This document shows, in pieces, positions 35,812 to 48,506 of a DNA stretch of 64,000 nucleotides. Position numbers and translations under genes: made by a program. The notes under the pieces were generated by a model. The model was not told where the DNA came from. It was given only the letters and a program-made list of their open reading frames with translations, and made no database searches. Position 1 is the first letter of the stretch. Each line of letters opens with the position of its first letter. Source of the DNA: Setophaga petechia (Eukaryota; Chordata; Aves; Passeriformes; Parulidae); the NCBI GenBank assembly GCA_024362935.1, contig JANCRA010000001.1:53479501-53543500 (forward strand). The letters run 5' to 3'.

Positions 35812-38269
35812 CCTAGGGTAAGGGTTTTTTAATCCAAAAAGCCCTGAGCTCCAGGCACACTGCAACTGCAAACGGTATCCCATGGGGAGCGCAAAAGCGC
35901 CGCGAGATGGCTGCCTCCACAGCTTTTTCTTTGGTGCCATCCCTAACCCTAGGCTGATTTACCTGTCTAGGGCTAGGGTTAGGGTTACGCCTAGGGTTAG
36001 GGTTTTTTAAATGAGAAAGGCTTGAGCTCCAGGAACAATTGAGCTGGCAAAGGCAACCCAAGGGGATCGAAAAAGTGCCACAACATGGCTGCCTCCGCAC
36101 ATTTTTCCTTGGGACCGTCCCTAACCCTAGGCTGATTGACCAGTTTAGGGGTTAGGGTTACGCCTACGGTAAGGGTTTTTAAATCCAAAAAGCCCTGAGC
36201 TCCAGGCACGCTGCAACTGCAAAAGGTATCCCAAGGGGAGCGCAAAAGCGCCGCGACATGGCTGCCTCCACAGCTTTTTCTTTGGTGCCATCCCTAACCC
36301 TAGGCTGATTTACCTGTCTAGGGCTAGGGTTAGGGTTACGCCTAGGTTTAGGGTTTTTTAAATGAGAAAGGCTTGAGCTCCAGACACAATTCAGCAGGCA
36401 AAGGCATCCCAAGGGGATCGAAAAAGTGCAACAACATGGCTGCCTCCCCACATTTTTCCTTGGGACCGTCCCTAACCCTAGGCTGATTGACCAGTTTAGG
36501 GGTTAGGGTTACGCCTAGGGTAAGGGTTTTTTAATCCAGAAAGCCCTGAGCTCCAGGCACACTGCAACTGCAAAAGGTATCCCAAGGGGAGCGCAAAAGC
36601 AACACAACATGGCTGCCTCCACAGCTTTTTCTTTGGTGCCATCCCTAACCCTAGGCTGATTTACCTGTCTAGGGCTAGGGTTATGGTTAAGCCTAGGGTT
36701 AGGGTTTTTTAAATGAGAAAGGCTTGAGCTCCAGACACAATTCAGCTGGCAAAGGCATCCCAAGGGGATCGAAAAAGTGCCACAACATGGCTGCCTCCGC
36801 ACATTTTTCCTTGGGACCGTCCCTAACCCTAGGCTGATTGACCAGTTTAGGGGTTAGGGTTACGCCTAGGGTAAGGGTTGTTTAATCCAGAAAGCCCTGA
36901 GCTCCAGGCACACTGCAACTGCAAAAGGTATCCCAAGGGGAGCGCAAAAGCGCCACATCATGGCTGCCTCCACAGCTTTTTCTTTGCTGCCATCCCTAAC
37001 CCTAGGCTGATTTACCTGTCTAGGGCTAGGGTTAGGGTTACGCCTAGGGTTAGGGTTTTTTAAATGAGAAAGGCTTGAGCTCCAGACACAATTCAGCTCG
37101 CAAAGGCATCCCAAGGGGATCGAAAAAGTGCCACAACATGGCTGCCTCCGCACATTTTTCCTTGGGACCGTCCCTAACCCTAGGCTGATTGACCTGTTTT
37201 GGGGTTAGGGTTACGCCTAGGGTAAGGGTTGTTTAATCCAAAAAGCCCTGAGCTCCAGGCACACTGCAACTGCAAAAGGTATCCCAAGGGGAGCGCAAAA
37301 GCGCCACGACATCGCTGCCTCCACAGCTTTTTCTTTGGTGCCATCCCTAACCCTAGGCTGATTTACCTGTCTAGGGCTAGGGTTAGGGTTAAGCCTAGGG
37401 TTAGGGTTTTTTAAATGAGAAAGGCTTGAGCTCCAGACACAATTCAGCAGGCAAAGGCATCCCAAGGGGATCGAAAACGTGTAACAACATGGCTGCCTCC
37501 GCACATTTTTCCTTGGGACCGTCCCTAACCCTAGGCTGATTGACCTGTTTTGGGGTTAGGGTTACGCCTAGGGTAAGGGTTTTTTAATCCAAAAAGCCCT
37601 GAGCTCCAGGCACACTGCAACTGCAAAAGGTATCCCAAGGGGGAGCGCAAAAGCAACACAACATGGCTGCCTCCACAGCTTTTTCTTTGGTGCCATCCCT
37701 AACCCTAGGCTGATTTACCTGCCTAGGGCTAGGGTTAGGGTTAAGCCTAGGGTTAGGGTTTTTTAAATGAGAAAGACTTGAGCTCCAGACACAATTCAGC
37801 TGGCAAAGGCATCCCAAGGGGATCGAAAAAGTGCCACAACATGGCTGCCTCCCCACATTTTTCCTTGGGACCGTCCCTAACCCTAGGCTGATTGACCAGT
37901 TTAGTAGTTAGGGTTACGCCTACGGTAAGGGTTTTTTAATCCAGAAAGCCCTGAGCTCCAGGCACACTGCAACTGCAAAAGGTATCCCAAGGGGAGCGCA
38001 AAAGCGCCGCGACATGGCTGCCTCCACAGCTTTTTCTTTGGTGCCATCCCTAACCCTAGGCTGATTTACCTGTCTAGGGCTAGGGTTAGGGTTACGCCTA
38101 GGGTTAGGGTTTTTTAAATGAGAAAGGCTTGAGCTCCAGACACAATTCAGCAGGCAAAGGCATCCCAAGGGGATCGAAAAAGTGCCACAACATGGCTGCC
38201 TCTGCCCATTTTTCCTTGGGACCGTCCCTAACCCTAGGCTGATTGACCTGTTTTGGGGTTAGGGTTACG
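35812..38269. repeat. Seven-unit module, copy 2
   Basis: Same unit order as 28090-30546. CCCATGGGG with GCGAGATGG and GGAACAATTGAGC occur in the first unit, CCTAGGTTTAGGG in the second, TTATGGTTAAGCC in the third, CAGCTCGC in the fourth and CGTGTAAC in the fifth. The sixth unit carries one extra G near 37640, making the module one base longer. The seventh starts CCTACGGTAAGG and has CAGCAGG and CTGCCCATT. Confidence 0.75.
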
Positions 38270-40026
38270 TCCAGGGTAAGGGTTGTTTAATCCAAAAAGC
38301 CCTGAGCTCCAGGCACACTGCAACTGCAAAAGGTATCCCAAGGGGAGCGCAAAAGCGCCACGACATCGCTGCCTCCACAGCTTTTTCTTTGGTGCCATCC
38401 CTAACCCTAGGCTGATTTACCTGTCTAGGGCTAGGGTTAGGGTTACGCCTAGGGTTAGGGTTTTTTAAATGAGAAAGGCTTGAGCTCCAGACACAATTCA
38501 GCTGGCAAAGGCATCCCAAGGGGATCGAAAACGTGTAACAACATGGCTGCCTCCGCCCATTTTTCCTTGGGACCGTCCCTAACCCTAGGCTGATTGACCT
38601 GTTTTGGGGTTAGGGTTACGCCTAGGGTAAGGGTTGTTTAATCCAAAAAGCCCTGAGCTCCAGGCACACTGCAACTGCAAAAGGTATCCCAAGGGGAGCG
38701 CAAAAGCAACACAACATGGCTGCCTCCACAGCTTTTTCTTTGGTGCCATCCCTAACCCTATGCTGATTTACCTGTCTAGGGCAAGGGTTAAGGTTACGCC
38801 TAGGGTTAGGGTTTTTTAAATGAGAAAGGCTTGAGCTCCAGACACAATTCAGCTGGCAAAGGCATCCCAAGGGGATCGAAAAAGTGCCACAACATGGCTG
38901 CCTCCCCACATTTTTCCTTGGGACCGTCCCTAACCCTAGGCTGATTGACCAGTTTAGTAGTTAGGGTTACGCCTAGGGTAAGGGTTTTTTAATCCAGAAA
39001 GCCCTGAACACCAGGCACACTGCAACTGCAAAAGGTATCCCAAGGGGAGCGCAAAAGCGCCGCGACATGGCTGCCTCCACAGCTTTCTCTTTGGTGCCAT
39101 CCCTAACCCTAGGCTGATTTACCTGTCTAGGGCTAGAGTTAGGGTTACGCCTAGGGTTAGGGTTTTTTAAATGAGAAAGGCTTGAGCTCCAGACACAATT
39201 CAGCTGGCAAAGGCATCCCAAGGGGATCGAAAAAGTGCCACAACATGGCTGCCTCCCCACATTTTTCCTTGGGACCATCCCTAACCCTAGGCTGATTGAC
39301 CAGTTTAGTAGTTAGGGTTACGCCTAGGGTAAGGGTTTTTTAATCCAGAAAGCCCTGAGCTCCAGGCACACTGCAACTGCAAAAGGTATCCCAAGGGGAG
39401 CGCAAAAGCGCCGCGACATGGCTGCCTCCACAGCTTTTTCTTTGGTGCCATCCCTAACCCTAGGCTGATTTACCTGTCTAGGGCTAGGGTTAGGGCTACG
39501 CCTAGGGTTAGGGTTTTTTAAATGAGAAAGGCTTGAGCTCCAGACACAATTCAGCAGGCAAAGGCATCCCAAGGGGATCGAAAAAGTGCCACAACATGGC
39601 TGCCTCCGCCCATTTTTCCTTGGGACCGAACCTAACCCTAGGCTGATTGACCTGTTTTGGGGTTAGGGTTACGTCTAGGGTAAGGGTTGTTTAATCCAAA
39701 AAGCCCTGAGCTCCAGGCACACTGCAACTTGCAAAAGGTATCCCAAGGGGAGCGCAAAAGCGCCACGACATCGCTGCCTCCACAGCTTTTTCTTTGGTGC
39801 CATCCCTAACCCTAGGCTGATTTACCTGTCTAGGGCTAGGGTTAGGGTTACGCCTAGGGTTAGGGTTTTTTTAAATGAGAAAGGCTTGAGCTCCAGAAAC
39901 AATTCAGCTGGCAAAGGCATCCCAAGGGGATCGAAAAAGTGCCACAACATGGCTGCCTCCGCACATTTTTCCTTGGGACCGTCCCTAACCCTAGGCTGAT
40001 TGACCAGTTTAGGGGTTAGGGTTACG
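38270..40026. repeat. Five variant units, the last three copied again at 46347-47329
   Basis: The unit from 38270 begins GTCCAGGG. The unit from 38621 is unusually divergent in its telomere-like block (CCTATGCTGATT, GGGCAAGGGTTAAGG). The units from 38972, 39323 and 39674 share markers with 46347-47329: CCCTGAAC, GCTTTCTCTTTGG, CTAGAGTTAGGG and GGGACCATCCC in the first, GACCGAACCTAACCC ending the second, and ACGTCTAGGG with CCAGAAACAATT in the third. Confidence 0.7.
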
Positions 40027-42131
40027 CCGGGGGTAAGGGTTTTTAAATCCAGAAAGCCCTGAGCTCCAGGCACGCTGCAAATGCAAAAGGTATCCCAAGG
40101 GGGACGCAAAAGCGCCACAACATGGCTGCCTCCACAGCTTTTTCTTTGGTGCCATCCCTAACCCTAGGCTGATTTACCTGTCTAGGGCTAGGGTTAGGGT
40201 TACGCCTAGGGTTAGGGTTTTTTAAATGAGAAAGGCTTGAGCTCCAGACACAATTCAGCTGGCAAAGGCATCCCAAGGGGATCGAAAACGTGCAACAACA
40301 TGGCTGCCTCCTCACATTTTTCCTTGGGACCGTCCCTAACCCTAGGCTGATTGACCTGTTTTGGGGTTAGGGTTACGCCTAGGGTAAGGGTTTTTTAATC
40401 CAAAAAGCCCTGAGCTCCAGGCACACTGCAACTGCAAAAGGTATCCCAAGGGGAGCGCAAAAGCAACACAACATGGCTGCCTCCACAGCTTTTTCTTTGG
40501 TGCCATCCCTAACCCTAGGCTGATTTACCTGTCTAGGGCTAGGGTTAGGGTTAAGCCTAGGGTTAGGGTTTTTTAAATGAGAAAGACTTGAGCTCCAGAC
40601 ACAATTCAGCTGGCAAAGGCATCCCAAGGGGATCGAAGAAGTGCCACAACATGGCTGCCTCCGCACATTTTTCCTTGGGACCGTCCCTAACCCTAGGCTG
40701 ATTGACCAGTTTAGGGGTTAGGGTTACGCCTAGGGTAAGGGTTTTTTAATCCAGAAAGCCCTGAGCTCCAGGCACACTGCAGCTGCAAAAGGTATCCCAA
40801 GGGGAGCGGAAAAGCGCTGCGACATCGCTGCCTCCACAGCTTTTTCTTTGGTGCCATCCCTAACCCTAGGCTGATTTACCTGTCTAGGGCTAGGGTTAGG
40901 GTTACGCCTAGGGTTAGGGTTTTTTAAATGAGAAAGGCTTGAGCTCAAGACACAATTCAGCAGGCAAAGGCATCCCAAGGGGATCGAAAAAGTGCCACAA
41001 CATGGCTTCCTCCGCACATTTTTCCTTGGGACCGTCCCTAACCCTAGGCTGATTGACCTGTTTTGGGGTTAGGGTTACGCCTAGGGTAAGGGTTGTTTAA
41101 TCCAAAAAGCCCTGAGCTCCAGGCACACTGCAACTGCAAAAGGTATCCCAAGGGGAGCGCAAAAGCGCCGCAACATGTCTGCCTCCACAGCTTTTTCTTT
41201 GGTGCCATCCCTAACCCTAGGCTGATTTACCTGTCTAGGGCTAGGGTTAGGGTTACGCCTAGGGTTAGGGTTTTTTAAATGAGAAAGGCTTGAGCTCCAG
41301 ACACAATTCAGCTGGCAAAGGCATCCCAAGGGGATCGAAAAAGTGCCACAACATGGCTGCCTCCGCACATTTTTCCTTGGGACCGTCCCTAACCCTAGGC
41401 TGATTGACCTGTTTTGGGGTTAGGGTTACGCCTAGGGTAAGGGTTGTTTAATCCAAAAAGCCCTGAGCTCCAGGCACACTGCAACTGCAAAAGGTATCCC
41501 AAGGGGAGCGCAAAAGCGCCGCAACATGGGTGCCTCCACAGCTTTTTCTTTGGTGCCATCCCTAACCCTAGGCTGATTTACCTGTCTAGGGCTAGAGTTA
41601 GGGTTACGCCTAGGGTTAGGGTTTTTTAAATGAGAAAGGCTTGAGCTCCAGGAACAATTGAGCTGGCAAAGGCATCCCATGGGGATCGAAAAAGTGCAAC
41701 AACATGGCTGCCTCCCCACATTTTTCCTTGGGACCGTCCCTAACCCTAGGCTGATTGACCAGTTTAGGGGTTAGGGTTACGCCTAGGGTAAGGGAATTAA
41801 ATCCAGAAAGCCCTGAGCTCCAGGCACGCTGCAACTGCAAAAGGTATCCCAAGGGGAGCGCAAAAGCAACACAACATGGCTGCCTCCACAGCTTTTTCTT
41901 TGGTGCCATCCCTAACCCTAGGCTGATTTACCTGTCTAGGGCTAGGGTTATGGTTAAGCCTAGGGTTAGGGTTTTTTAAATGAGAAAGGCTTGAGCTCCA
42001 GACACAATTCAGCTGGCAAAGGCATCCCAAGGGGATCGAAAAAGTGCCACAACATGGCTGCCTCCGCACATTTTTCCTTGGGACCGTCCCTAACCCTAGG
42101 CTGATTGACCAGTTTAGGGGTTAGGGTTACG
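40027..42131. repeat. Degenerate Z-to-N cassette segment with a chimeric K unit
   Basis: Order is Z (40027, CGCCGGGGG), a TTAAGCC unit (40378), a K-like unit (40729), E (41080, CATGTCTGCC), X-like (41431, GGAACAATTGAGC) and N-like (41782, TTATGGTTAAGCC). The K-like unit joins P-type CTGCAGCTGC and Q-type GAGCGGAAAAGCG in half A to K-type CTCAAGACAC and GGCTTCCTCC in half B. The N-like unit starts with AAGGGAATTAAATCC instead of the usual T-run. Confidence 0.68.
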
Positions 42132-45100
42132 CCTAGGGTAAGGGTTGTTTAATCCAGAAAGCCCTGAGCTCCAGGCACACTGCAACTGCAAAAGGTATCC
42201 CAAGGGGAGCGCAAAAGCGCCACATCATGGCTGCCTCCACAGCTTTTTCTTTGGTGCCATCCCTAACCCTAGGCTGATTTACCTGTCTAGGGCTAGGGTT
42301 AGGGTTACGCCTAGGGTTAGGGTTTTTTAAATGAGAAAGGCTTGAGCTCCAGACACAATTCAGCTGGCAAAGGCATCCCAAGGGGATCGAAAAAGTGCCA
42401 CAACATGGCTGCCTCCCCACATGTTTCCTTGGGACCGTCCCTAACCCTAGGCTGATTGACCAGTTTAGTAGTTAGGGTTAGGCCTAGGGTAAGGGTTTTT
42501 TAATCCAGAAAGCCCTGAGCTCCAGGCACACTGCAACTGCAAATGGTATCCCATGGGGAGCGCAAAAGCGCCGCGACATGGCTGCCTCCACAGCTTTTTC
42601 TTTGGTGCCATCCCTAACCCTAGGCTGATTTACCTGTCTAGGGCTAGGGTTAGGGTTACGCCTAGGGTTAGGGTTTTTTAAATGAGAAAGGCTTGAGCTC
42701 CAGACACAATTCAGCTGGCAAAGGCATCCCAAGGGGATCGAAAACGTGTAACAACATGGCTGCCTCCGCACATTTTTCCTTGGGACCGTCCCTAACCCTA
42801 GGCTGATTGACCAGTTTAGGGGTTAGGGTTACGCCTAGGGTAAGGGTTTTTAAATCCAGAAAGCCCTGAGCTCCAGGCACGCTGCAACTGCAAAAGGTAT
42901 CCCAAGGGGAGCGCAAAAGAGCCGCGACATGGCTGCCTCCACAGCTTTTTCTTTGGTGCCATCCCTAAGCCTAGGCTGATTTACCTGTCTAGGGCTAGGG
43001 TTAGGGTTACGCCTAGGTTTAGGGTTTTTTAAATGAGAAAGGCTTGAGCTCCAGACACAATTCAGCTGGCAAAGGCATCCCAAGGGGATCGAAAAAGTGC
43101 AACAACATGGCTGCCTCCCCACATTTTTCCTTGGGACCGTCCCTAACCCTAGGCTGATTGACCAGTTTAGGGGTTAGGGTTACGCCTAGGGTAAGGGTTT
43201 TTTAATCCAGAAAGCCCTGAGATCCAGGCACACTGCAACTGCAAAAGGTATCCCAAGGGGAGCGCAAAAGCGCCGCGACATGGCTGCCTCCACAGCTTTT
43301 TCTTTGGTGCCATCCCTAACCCTAGGCTGATTTACCTGTCTAGGGCTAGGGTTAGGGTTAAGCCTAGGGTTAGTGTTTTTTAAATGAGAAAGGCTTGAGC
43401 TCCAGACACAATTCAGCTGGCAAAGGCACCCCAAGGGGATCGAAAAAGTGCCACAACATGGCTGCCTCCGCACATTTTTCCTTGGGACCGTCCCTAACCC
43501 TAGGCTGATTGACCAGTTTAGGGGTTAGGGTTACGCCTAGGGTAAGGGTTTTTTAATCCAAAAAGCCCTGAGCTCCAGGCACACTGCAACTGCAAAAGGT
43601 ATCCCAAGGGGAGCGCAAAAGCGCCACATCATGGCTGCCTCCACAGCTTTTTCTTTGCTGCCATCCCTAACCCTAGGCTGATTTACCTGTCTAGGGCTAG
43701 GGTTAGGGTTACGCCTAGGGTTAGGGTTTTTTAAATGAGAAAGGCTTGAGCTCCAGACACAATTCAGCTCGCAAAGGCATCCCAAGGGGATCGAAAACGT
43801 GCAACAACATGGCTGCCTCCCCACATTTTTCCTTGGGACCGTCCCTAACCCTAGGCTGATTGACCAGTTTAGTAGTTAGGGTTACGCCTACGGTAAGGGT
43901 TGTTTAATCCAAAAAGCCCTGAGCTCCAGGCACACTGCAACTGCAAAAGGTATCCCAAGGGGAGCGCAAAATCGCCACGACATCGCTGCCTCCACAGCTT
44001 TTTCTTTGGTGCCATCCCTAACCCTAGTCTGTTTTACCTGTCTAGGGCTAGAGTTAGGGTTACGCCTAGGGTTAGGGTTTTTTAAATGAGAAAGGCTTGA
44101 GCTCCAGACACAATTCAGCTGGCAAAGGTATCCCAAGGGGATCGAAAAAGTGCACAACATGGCTGCCTCCGCACATTTTTCCTTGGGACCGTCCCTAACC
44201 CTAGGCTGATTGACCAGTTTAGGGGTTAGGGTTACGCCTAGGGTAAGGGTTGTTTAATCCAGAAAGCCCTGAGCTCCAGGCACACTGCAACTGCAAAAGG
44301 TATCCCAAGGGGAGCGCAAAAGCGCCACATCATGGCTGCCTCCACAGCTTTTTCTTTGCTGCCATCCCTAACCCTAGGCTGATTTACCTGTCTAGGGCTA
44401 GGGTTAGGGTTACGCCTAGGGTTAGGGTTTTTTAAATGAGAAAGGCTTGAGCTCCAGACACAATTCAGCTGGCAAAGGCATCCCAAGGGGATCGAAAAAG
44501 TGCCACAACATGGCTGCCTCCGCACATTTTTCCTTGGGACCGTCCCTAACCCTAGGCTGATTGACCAGTTTAGTAGTTAGGGTTACGCCTAGGGTAAGGG
44601 TTTTTTAATCCAGAAAGCCCTGAGCTCCAGGCACACTGCAACTGCAAACGGTATCCCATGGGGAGCGCAAAAGCGCCGCGACATGGCTGCCTCCACAGCT
44701 TTTTCTTTGGTGCCATCCCTAACCCTAGGCTGATTTACCTGTCTAGGGCTAGGGTTAGGGTTACGCCTAGGGTTAGGGTTTTTTAAATGAGAAAGGCTTG
44801 AGCTCCAGGAACAATTCAGCTGGCAAAGGCAACCCAAGGGGATCGAAAAAGTGCCACAACATGGCTGCCTCCGCACATTTTTCCTTGGGACCGTCCCTAA
44901 CCCTAGGCTGATTGACCAGTTTAGGGGTTAGGGTTACGCCTAGGGTAAGGGTTTTTAAATCCAGAAAGCCCTGAGCTCCAGGCACGCTGCAACTGCAAAA
45001 GGTATCCCAAGGGGAGCGCAAAAGCGCCGCGACATGGCTGCCTCCACAGCTTTTTCTTTGGTGCCATCCCTAAGCCTAGGCTGATTTACCTGTCTAGGGC

Positions 45101-46346
45101 TAGGGTTAGGGTTACGCCTAGGTTTAGGGTTTTTTAAATGAGAAAGGCTTGAGCTCCAGACACAATTCAGCAGGCAAAGGCATCCCAAGGGGATCGAAAA
45201 AGTGCAACAACATGGCTGCCTCCCCACATTTTTCCTTGGGACCGTCCCTAACCCCTAGGCTGATTGACCAGTTTAGGGGGTTAGGGGTTACGCCTAGGGT
45301 AAGGGTTTTTTAATCCAGAAAGCCCTGAGCTCCAGGCACACTGCAACTGCAAAAGGTATCCCAAGGGGAGCGCAAAAGCAACACAACATGGCTGCCTCCA
45401 CAGCTTTTTCTTTGGTGCCATCCCTAACCCTAGGCTGATTTACCTGTCTAGGGCTAGGGTTAGGGTTACGCCTAGGGTTAGGGTTTTTTAAATGAGAAAG
45501 GCTTGAGCTCCAGACACAATTCAGCTGGCAAAGGCATCCCAAGGGGATCGAAAAAGTGCCACAACATGGCTGCCTCCGCACATTTTTCCTTGGGACCGTC
45601 CCTAACCCTAGGCTGATTGACCAGTTTAGGGGTTAGGGTTACGCCTAGGCTAAGGGTTGTTTAATCCAGAAAGCCCTGAGCTCCAGGCACACTGCAACTG
45701 CAAAAGGTATCCCAAGGGGAGCGCAAAAGCGCCACATCATGGCTGCCTCCACAGCTTTTTCTTTGCTGCCATCCCTAACCCTAGGCTGATTTACCTGTCT
45801 AGGGCTAGGGTTAGGGTTACGCCTAGGGTTAGGGTTTTTTAAATGAGAAAGGCTTGAGCTCCAGACACAATTCAGCTCGCAAAGGCATCCCAAGGGGGAT
45901 CGAAAACGTGCAACAACATGGCTGCCTCCCCACATTTTTCCTTGGGACCGTCCCTAACCCTAGGCTGATTGACCAGTTTAGTAGTTAGGGTTACGCCTAC
46001 GGTAAGGGTTTTTTAATCCAAAAAGCCCTGAGCTCCAGGCACACAGCAACTGCAAAAGGTATCCCAAGGGGAGCGCAAAATCGCCACGACATCGCTGCCT
46101 CCACAGCTTTTTCTTTGGTGCCATCCCTAACCCTAGTCTGTTTTACCTGTCTAGGGCTAGAGTTAGGGTTACGCCTAGGGTTAGGGTTTTTTAAATGAGA
46201 AAGGCTTGAGCTCCAGACACAATTCAGCAGGCAAAGGCATCCCAAGGGGATCGAAAAAGTGCCACAACATGGCTGCCTCCGCCCATTTTTCCTTGGGACC
46301 GAACCTAACCCTAGGCTGATTGACCTGTTTTGGGGTTAGGGTTACG
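42132..46346. repeat. Six-unit tandem duplication (about 2 x 2.1 kb)
   Basis: Copy 1 is 42132-44236 and copy 2 is 44237-46346. Each has a GCGCCACATCATGG unit, a TGCAAA-(T or C)-GGTATCCCATGGGG unit, a CCTAGGTTTAGGG unit, a variable unit, a TTTGCTGCC/CAGCTCGC unit and a V unit with CCTACGGTAAGG, AAAATCGCC and TAGTCTGTTTTACC. Copy 2 carries extra single-base indels (ACCCCTAGG near 45251, GGGGGTTAGGGG near 45277), and copy 1 lacks one C near 44153. Confidence 0.7.
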
Positions 46347-47329
46347 TCTAGGGTAAGGGTTTTTTAATCCAGAAAGCCCTGAACTCCAGCACACTGCAAC
46401 TGCAAAAGGTATCCCAAGGGGAGCGCAAAAGCGCCGCGACATGGCTGCCTCCACAGCTTTCTCTTTGGTGCCATCCCTAACCCTAGGCTGATTTACCTGT
46501 CTAGGGCTAGAGTTAGGGTTACGCCTAGGGTTAGGGTTTTTTTAAATGAGAAAGGCTTGAGCTCCAGACACAATTCAGCTGGCAAAGGCATCCCAAGGGG
46601 ATCGAAAAAGTGCCACAACATGGCTGCCTCCCCACATTTTTCCTTGGGACCATCCCTAACCCTAGGCTGATTTACCAGTTTAGTAGTTAGGGTTACGCCT
46701 AGGGTAAGGGTTTTTTAATCCAGAAAGCCCTGAGCTCCAGGCACACTGCAACTGCAAAAGGTATCCCAAGGGGAGCGCAAAAGCGCCGCGACATGGCTGC
46801 CTCCACAGCTTTTTCTTTGGTGCCATCCCTAACCCTAGGCTGATTTACCTGTCTAGGGCTAGGGTTAGGGGTTACGCCTAGGGTTAGGGTTTTTTAAATG
46901 AGAAAGGCTTGAGCTCCAGACACAATTCAGCAGGCAAAGGCATCCCAAGGGGATCGAAAAAGTGCCACAACATGGCTGCCTCCGCCCATTTTTCCTTGGG
47001 ACCGAACCTAACCCTAGGCTGATTGACCTGTTTTGGGGTTAGGGTTACGTCTAGGGTAAGGGTTGTTTAATCCAAAAAGCCCTGAGCTCCAGGCACACTG
47101 CAACTGCAAAAGGTATCCCAAGGGGAGCGCAAAAGCGCCACGACATCGCTGCCTCCACAGCTTTTTCTTTGGTGCCATCCCTAACCCTAGGCTGATTTAC
47201 CTGTCTAGGGCTAGGGTTAGGGTTACGCCTAGGGTTAGGGTTTTTTAAATGAGAAAGGCTTGAGCTCCAGAAACAATTCAGCTGGCAAAGGCATCCCAAG
47301 GGGATCGAAAAAGTGCCACAACATGGCTG
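46347..47329. repeat. Copy of 38972-39974, cut by the assembly gap
   Basis: Units start at 46347, 46698 and 47050. They carry the same rare markers as the block about 7,375 bp (21 units) to the left, including GCTTTCTCTTTGG, GGGACCATCCC and two copies of GACCGAACCTAACCC (near 46298 and 47001). The first unit lacks one G in CTCCAGCACAC, and the second has GTTAGGGGTTACG. The third stops at ACATGGCTG where the Ns begin. Confidence 0.72.
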
Positions 47330-47429
47330 NNNNNNNNNNNNNNNNNNNNNNNNNNNNNNNNNNNNNNNNNNNNNNNNNNNNNNNNNNNNNNNNNNNNNNN
47401 NNNNNNNNNNNNNNNNNNNNNNNNNNNNN
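47330..47429. other. Assembly gap, 100 Ns
   Basis: Exactly 100 N characters. The left flank ends in ACATGGCTG of a B half and the right flank resumes at CCAGTTTAG of a B half. In an ordinary unit only 48 bp separate these points, so the N run is 52 bp longer than the simplest fill and is probably a standard placeholder of unknown size. Confidence 0.97.
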
Positions 47430-48506
47430 CCAGTTTAGTAGTTAGGGTTACGCCTAGGGTAAGGGTTTTTTAATCCAGAAAGCCCTGAGCTCCAGGCACA
47501 CTGCAACTGCAAAAGGTATCCCAAGGGGAGCGCAAAATCGCCACGACATCGCTGCCTCCACAGCTTTTTCTTTGGTGCCATCCCTAACCCTAGTCTGTTT
47601 TACCTGTCTAGGGCTAGAGTTAGGGTTACGCCTAGGGTTAGGGTTTTTTAAATGAGAAAGGCTTGAGCTCCAGACACAATTCAGCTGGCAAAGGCATCCC
47701 AAGGGGGTCGAAAAAGTGCCACAACATGGCTGCCTCCGCACATTTTTTCCTTGGGACCGTCCCTAACCCTAGGCTGATTGACCAGTTTAGTAGTTAGGGT
47801 TACGCCTAGGGTAAGGGTTGTTTAATCCAAAAAGCCCTGAGCTCCAGGCACACTGCAACTGCAAAAGGTATCCCAAGGGGAGCGCAAAAGCGCCGCGACA
47901 TGGCTGCCTCCACAGCTTTTTCTTTGGTGCCATCCCTAACCCTAGGCTGATTTACCTGTCTAGGGCTAGGGTTAGGGTTACGCCTAGGGTTAGGGTTTTT
48001 TAAATGAGAAAGGCTTGAGCTCCAGACACAATTCAGCTGGCAAAGGCATCCCAAGGGGATCGAAAAAGTGCCACAACATGGCTGCCTCCCCACATTTTTC
48101 CTTGGGAACCGTCCCTAACCCTAGGCTGATTGACCAATTTAGTAGTTAGGGTTACGCCTACGGTAAGGGTTTTTTAATCCAGAAAGCCCTGAGCTCCAGG
48201 CACGCTGCAACTGCAAAACGTATCCCAAGGGGAGCGCAAAAGCGCCACAACATGGCTGCCTCCACAGCTTTTTCTTTGCTGCCATCCCTAAGCCTAGGCT
48301 GATTTACCTGTCTAGGGCTAGGGTTAGGGTTACGCCTAGGGTTAGGGTTTTTTAAATGAGAAAGGCTTGAGCTCCAGACACAATTCAGCTGGCAAAGGCA
48401 TCCCAAGGGGATCGAAAAGTGCCACAACATGGCTGCCTCCGCACATTTTTCCTTGGGACCGTCCCTAACCCTAGGCTGATTGACCAGTTTAGTAGTTAGG
48501 GTTACG
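47430..48506. repeat. V-R-C units right of the gap
   Basis: V (47453: AAAATCGCC, TAGTCTGTTTTACC, CTAGAGTTAGGG, GGGGGTCG), R (47805) and C (48157: CCTACGGTAAGG, CACGCTGC, CCTAAGCCTAGG) follow the cassette order. The B half of the C unit lacks one A (GGATCGAAAAGTG near 48410). The next unit begins the 11-unit repeat. Confidence 0.72.

Noticed and set aside
47260..47445. Plus-strand ORF running through the gap
   Set aside because: Most of it is N characters, so it has no meaning.
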